The position numbers and the translations under genes are program-made. This document shows, piece by piece, positions 34,221 through 36,543 of a DNA stretch of 36,543 nucleotides. The DNA is from an uncultured Bacteroidota bacterium (GTDB lineage Bacteria; Bacteroidota; Bacteroidia; Bacteroidales; GWA2-32-17), in assembly GCA_903872185.1 (NCBI GenBank), contig CAIQJL010000207.1, positions 1 to 36,543 of the forward strand, given 5' to 3'. A model generated the notes under the pieces. It ran no database searches and was not told the origin of the DNA. It saw nothing but the letters and a program-made list of their open reading frames with translations. How positions within the stretch are numbered: position 1 is the stretch's first letter; each line of letters starts with the position of its first letter.

Positions 34221-35174
34221 TTAGAAATACCTTGGAGTAAACATCTTTGTTTTAGGTTTTTTTGATAAATAATATCCAAGTAAAATTTCATGACCTGGAT
34301 AATCTTTTAAAGAAGAAATGGTTAGAGTGTATGCATATCCAATACGGAAATTTTCAGTTATGTTAATTTCAGTCATAAATAATAATGCATCTCTGCTTCT
34401 TAATGAATTATCAAGCTCTTTGGTGTTAAATATTTTTGCACCTGTTCGTACACTTGCACCAAGCCAGAATCTGTTATTATATAAAAGGAATCCGCTTAGA
34501 TCAATATTTGTTGGTGCTTTAAAGTCTTCTTTTATCATAAAACTTGGTTTAAAACGAAGTGAAGGACTTAGTTTAATTATATAGCCCGATGTTATATAAT
34601 AATGACTTGCCTGACCGGTAACCATTAAGTCTTGCGAAGAAAGAGTATTTGCTGTAAGATCTGAAATTGAAAATCCTACATAAAACATTTTACCATAAAG
34701 AAAAGCTCCTGCCTTAGAATCGAACCTATATGTATTTACTTGATTTAATGGAATTGCAGGATCAATTTCGTTCTGCATAATTAATTTATTTCCATCAAGT
34801 AAGAAATAAGAGGCACCAGCTGAAATTCCAAGTGATAATCTTAAATTCTGATTTAGTCTTATTTTATAAGCATAACTTCCATATAATGATCTTTGAGCTT
34901 GAGCTCCAATTTGATCATTAATCAAGTGCAATCCTAATCCCATTGAACTGCTTATCGGGCCTTCAATACTTACTGATTGAGTTGTTGGAGATCCATTAAG
35001 TCCAGTCCATTGCGAAGAGTATATGCCTTGAAAATTTAAATCTCCTTTTGTACCTGCATATGCAGGATTTATTATTAACTGGTTAAAAATATATTGTCCA
35101 AATTGTGCGTTTTGTTGAGCAAAGCTTACAACAGATATTAGCACCAGAGCTGTTATAATTAAAAGTGTTTTCAT
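34221..35174 (-). CDS. PorP/SprF-family outer-membrane protein
   Basis: Signal peptide MKTLLIITALVLISVVSFA, then the family hallmark QFGQYIFNQLIINPAYAGTK and SSQWTGLNGSPTTQ, with amphipathic strands to the C-terminus consistent with an outer-membrane beta-barrel. SprF-like proteins are needed for secretion or attachment of their partner SprB-like adhesin, and this gene sits directly downstream (26 bp) of one. It most likely serves the adhesin encoded at 35201-36543. Confidence 0.93.
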   Translation of the reverse strand: MKTLLIITALVLISVVSFAQQNAQFGQYIFNQLIINPAYAGTKGDLNFQGIYSSQWTGLNGSPTTQSVSIEGPISSSMGLGLHLINDQIGAQAQRSLYGSYAYKIRLNQNLRLSLGISAGASYFLLDGNKLIMQNEIDPAIPLNQVNTYRFDSKAGAFLYGKMFYVGFSISDLTANTLSSQDLMVTGQASHYYITSGYIIKLSPSLRFKPSFMIKEDFKAPTNIDLSGFLLYNNRFWLGASVRTGAKIFNTKELDNSLRSRDALLFMTEINITENFRIGYAYTLTISSLKDYPGHEILLGYYLSKKPKTKMFTPRYF

Positions 35175-35200
35175 GACTTTTGATTTTTATTTAAATGTTG

Positions 35201-36543
35201 TTATCTAAGAATTGTGATGTATCCGTTGAAAACTCTGTCTTCATCACACATTTTTACTTTAAGAATATAAAAGTAGGTACCTTCATTAAGTTGACTTCCA
35301 TCCCAGTCATTATGGTATCCTTTAACAGTAAGTACTTCATTTCCCCAACGGTTAAATATGGCAAGCTGGTTGTCAGGATATAATTCAAGATTATCAATAG
35401 TCCAAAGGTCATTTATCCCATCTCCATTAGGAGTGAAAACATTGTTTCTACCAAGTTCCATTTCTGTTTGTCCTGCAATAACAGGATTATTGAAATATGA
35501 AGTACAGCCATAATTATCTGTTACTGTAAGGTAATAATCACCTGCGTCAAGGCCTGAAATAGATGCGGTATTTTGTCCGTTTGACCAGTTATATTGGTAT
35601 GTGCCTTGTCCTCCTGTAGCTTGAATTGCAATTGAACCATCTTTCTTTCCGGCACAATTTGCATCAGTTGATGATAAAATTTCTACATTAATTGGAGTTT
35701 GTGGTTCAATGTAAAATTCTGTTTTAATACCACAACCCATTGGGTCAATAATATCAACTGTATGATTTCCTGCTGAAATGTTCTCTATTGTGTTATTTGT
35801 TAATAATTCGCCATTGTCTAAAATATAATTAAAAAGAGATGGGTCTGAGTTAACAACTATTTGTATAGCTGCATCATTTTTTCCATAACACTTATTGCCA
35901 GAAAGAATATTGATATTAGCTAAAATTTCAGCTGTTTCAACTGTTTTAAAGATATAAGCTTGAGATGTGCAATTATTTGCATCCATTACATATATTGTTA
36001 GGATTCCAACGCTGAGGCTATCAAAAGTGGTTGAAGTTTGATATGTTACACCGCCATCAATTGAATATTGGTATGATGGTGTTCCGCCTGTTGCACTTAT
36101 TTCTACTATTGCTTCATGGGTTCCAAAACAAACTAAATTTGATTGAATTGCTGAGATAGTAATAGAATCAGGACTGTTAATTTGTATTTGGTTGGTTGTT
36201 GATGTACACCCAAATTCATCTGTGATAATTATTGAATATGAACCTGCAACTAATCCTGTAAATATATTATTTGGTTGATTACTGTTACCATTAAGTGAGT
36301 ATGAATAGCTACCAGTTCCTCCTTGTGCATTTGCTGTTAGTTCACCATTGTTGCCATTGTAACATGAAATTGGTGAAGTTAATACTGCTGATGCCAAAAT
36401 GGTTGAAGGATTAGCAATAACAACAGATTGTGTATTAGTAAAACAACCGTTCTGATCATATACTGTTATTATATAAGAACCACTTGCTTGTCCTGAGAAT
36501 ACATTTGAACTTTGAGCCATTCCACCATTTAGTGAGTAACTAT
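35201..36543 (-). CDS. SprB-repeat surface adhesin with T9SS type B sorting domain (5' partial)
   Basis: The frame remains open to the right edge: the codons before the first ATG at 36520 read SYSLNGG and continue a SprB-type repeat, so the true start lies outside the window. The visible 447 codons hold several SprB-like repeats (pattern GSYSYSLNG, then GSYSIIITDEFGC or a variant) and a gliding-motility-associated C-terminal domain (VFTPNGDGINDLW, LAIFNRWGNEVL, WDGSQLNEGTYFY). It is a repetitive, cell-surface T9SS substrate, possibly an adhesin in gliding or attachment. It is followed by its PorP/SprF partner and the OmpA-type protein. Confidence 0.9.
   Translation of the reverse strand, partial: SYSLNGGMAQSSNVFSGQASGSYIITVYDQNGCFTNTQSVVIANPSTILASAVLTSPISCYNGNNGELTANAQGGTGSYSYSLNGNSNQPNNIFTGLVAGSYSIIITDEFGCTSTTNQIQINSPDSITISAIQSNLVCFGTHEAIVEISATGGTPSYQYSIDGGVTYQTSTTFDSLSVGILTIYVMDANNCTSQAYIFKTVETAEILANINILSGNKCYGKNDAAIQIVVNSDPSLFNYILDNGELLTNNTIENISAGNHTVDIIDPMGCGIKTEFYIEPQTPINVEILSSTDANCAGKKDGSIAIQATGGQGTYQYNWSNGQNTASISGLDAGDYYLTVTDNYGCTSYFNNPVIAGQTEMELGRNNVFTPNGDGINDLWTIDNLELYPDNQLAIFNRWGNEVLTVKGYHNDWDGSQLNEGTYFYILKVKMCDEDRVFNGYITILR

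Noticed and set aside
35201-36520. The ATG at 36520 as the start of the adhesin gene
   Set aside because: The codons upstream continue a SprB repeat to the window edge and no signal peptide follows the ATG.
1-36543. Mobile elements, tRNA or rRNA genes
   Set aside because: No transposase, integrase, terminal repeats, tRNA-like cloverleaf or rRNA sequence was recognised on either strand by reading.

Overview
The window is AT-rich and looks like a chromosomal segment of an anaerobic Bacteroidota bacterium, probably Bacteroidales-like. Evidence: many proteins with type IX secretion (T9SS) C-terminal sorting domains, a PorP/SprF protein next to an OmpA-family protein, Bacteroidota-type promoters (TTTG, about 20 bp, TAnnTTTG) and almost no Shine-Dalgarno sequences. 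No tRNA, rRNA, CRISPR array, transposase or phage gene is visible. Both window ends cut through genes.

Region 1 (1-10.7 kb) holds surface and signalling proteins. Two related secreted proteins with an Lcl/DUF1566-type domain (1-2499, 5' partial; 4986-7148, inverted) flank a TPR/SpoIIE phosphatase. Then comes a secreted protein with 14 propeller blades. All three secreted proteins share one C-terminal module plus a T9SS type A tail.

Region 2 (11-18.5 kb, all minus strand) is the most unusual part. Transcription order: a 33-aa membrane peptide, a membrane-anchored GcvH-like protein, a Tat-exported HybA-like ferredoxin with four [4Fe-4S] motifs, a ten-helix HybB/NrfD-like quinone-interacting protein, a second membrane-anchored GcvH-like protein, then a sensor kinase with a periplasmic CxxCH haem motif and an NtrC-type sigma-54 activator, followed by an archaemetzincin. 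No hydrogenase or molybdoenzyme catalytic subunit is present. Both GcvH-like proteins lack the lipoyl lysine at its canonical position. The leader upstream of this cluster carries a near-consensus sigma-54 promoter and inverted repeats at enhancer distance. I infer an unassigned, redox-regulated membrane electron-transfer complex.

Region 3 (19-28 kb) is mixed: an UlaG/NAPE-PLD-like metallo-hydrolase, a CDF-like membrane protein lacking most metal ligands, a zinc-ribbon SDR protein without the catalytic Tyr, an epimerase-like protein, full-length glycine dehydrogenase (gcvP), and two small envelope proteins.

Region 4 (28-36.5 kb) holds an active/inactive M16 peptidase pair in an operon with a T9SS type B secreted protein. 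Convergent to it is a minus-strand locus (large SprB-repeat adhesin, PorP/SprF protein, OmpA/PD40 protein) typical of Bacteroidota gliding/T9SS accessory loci.
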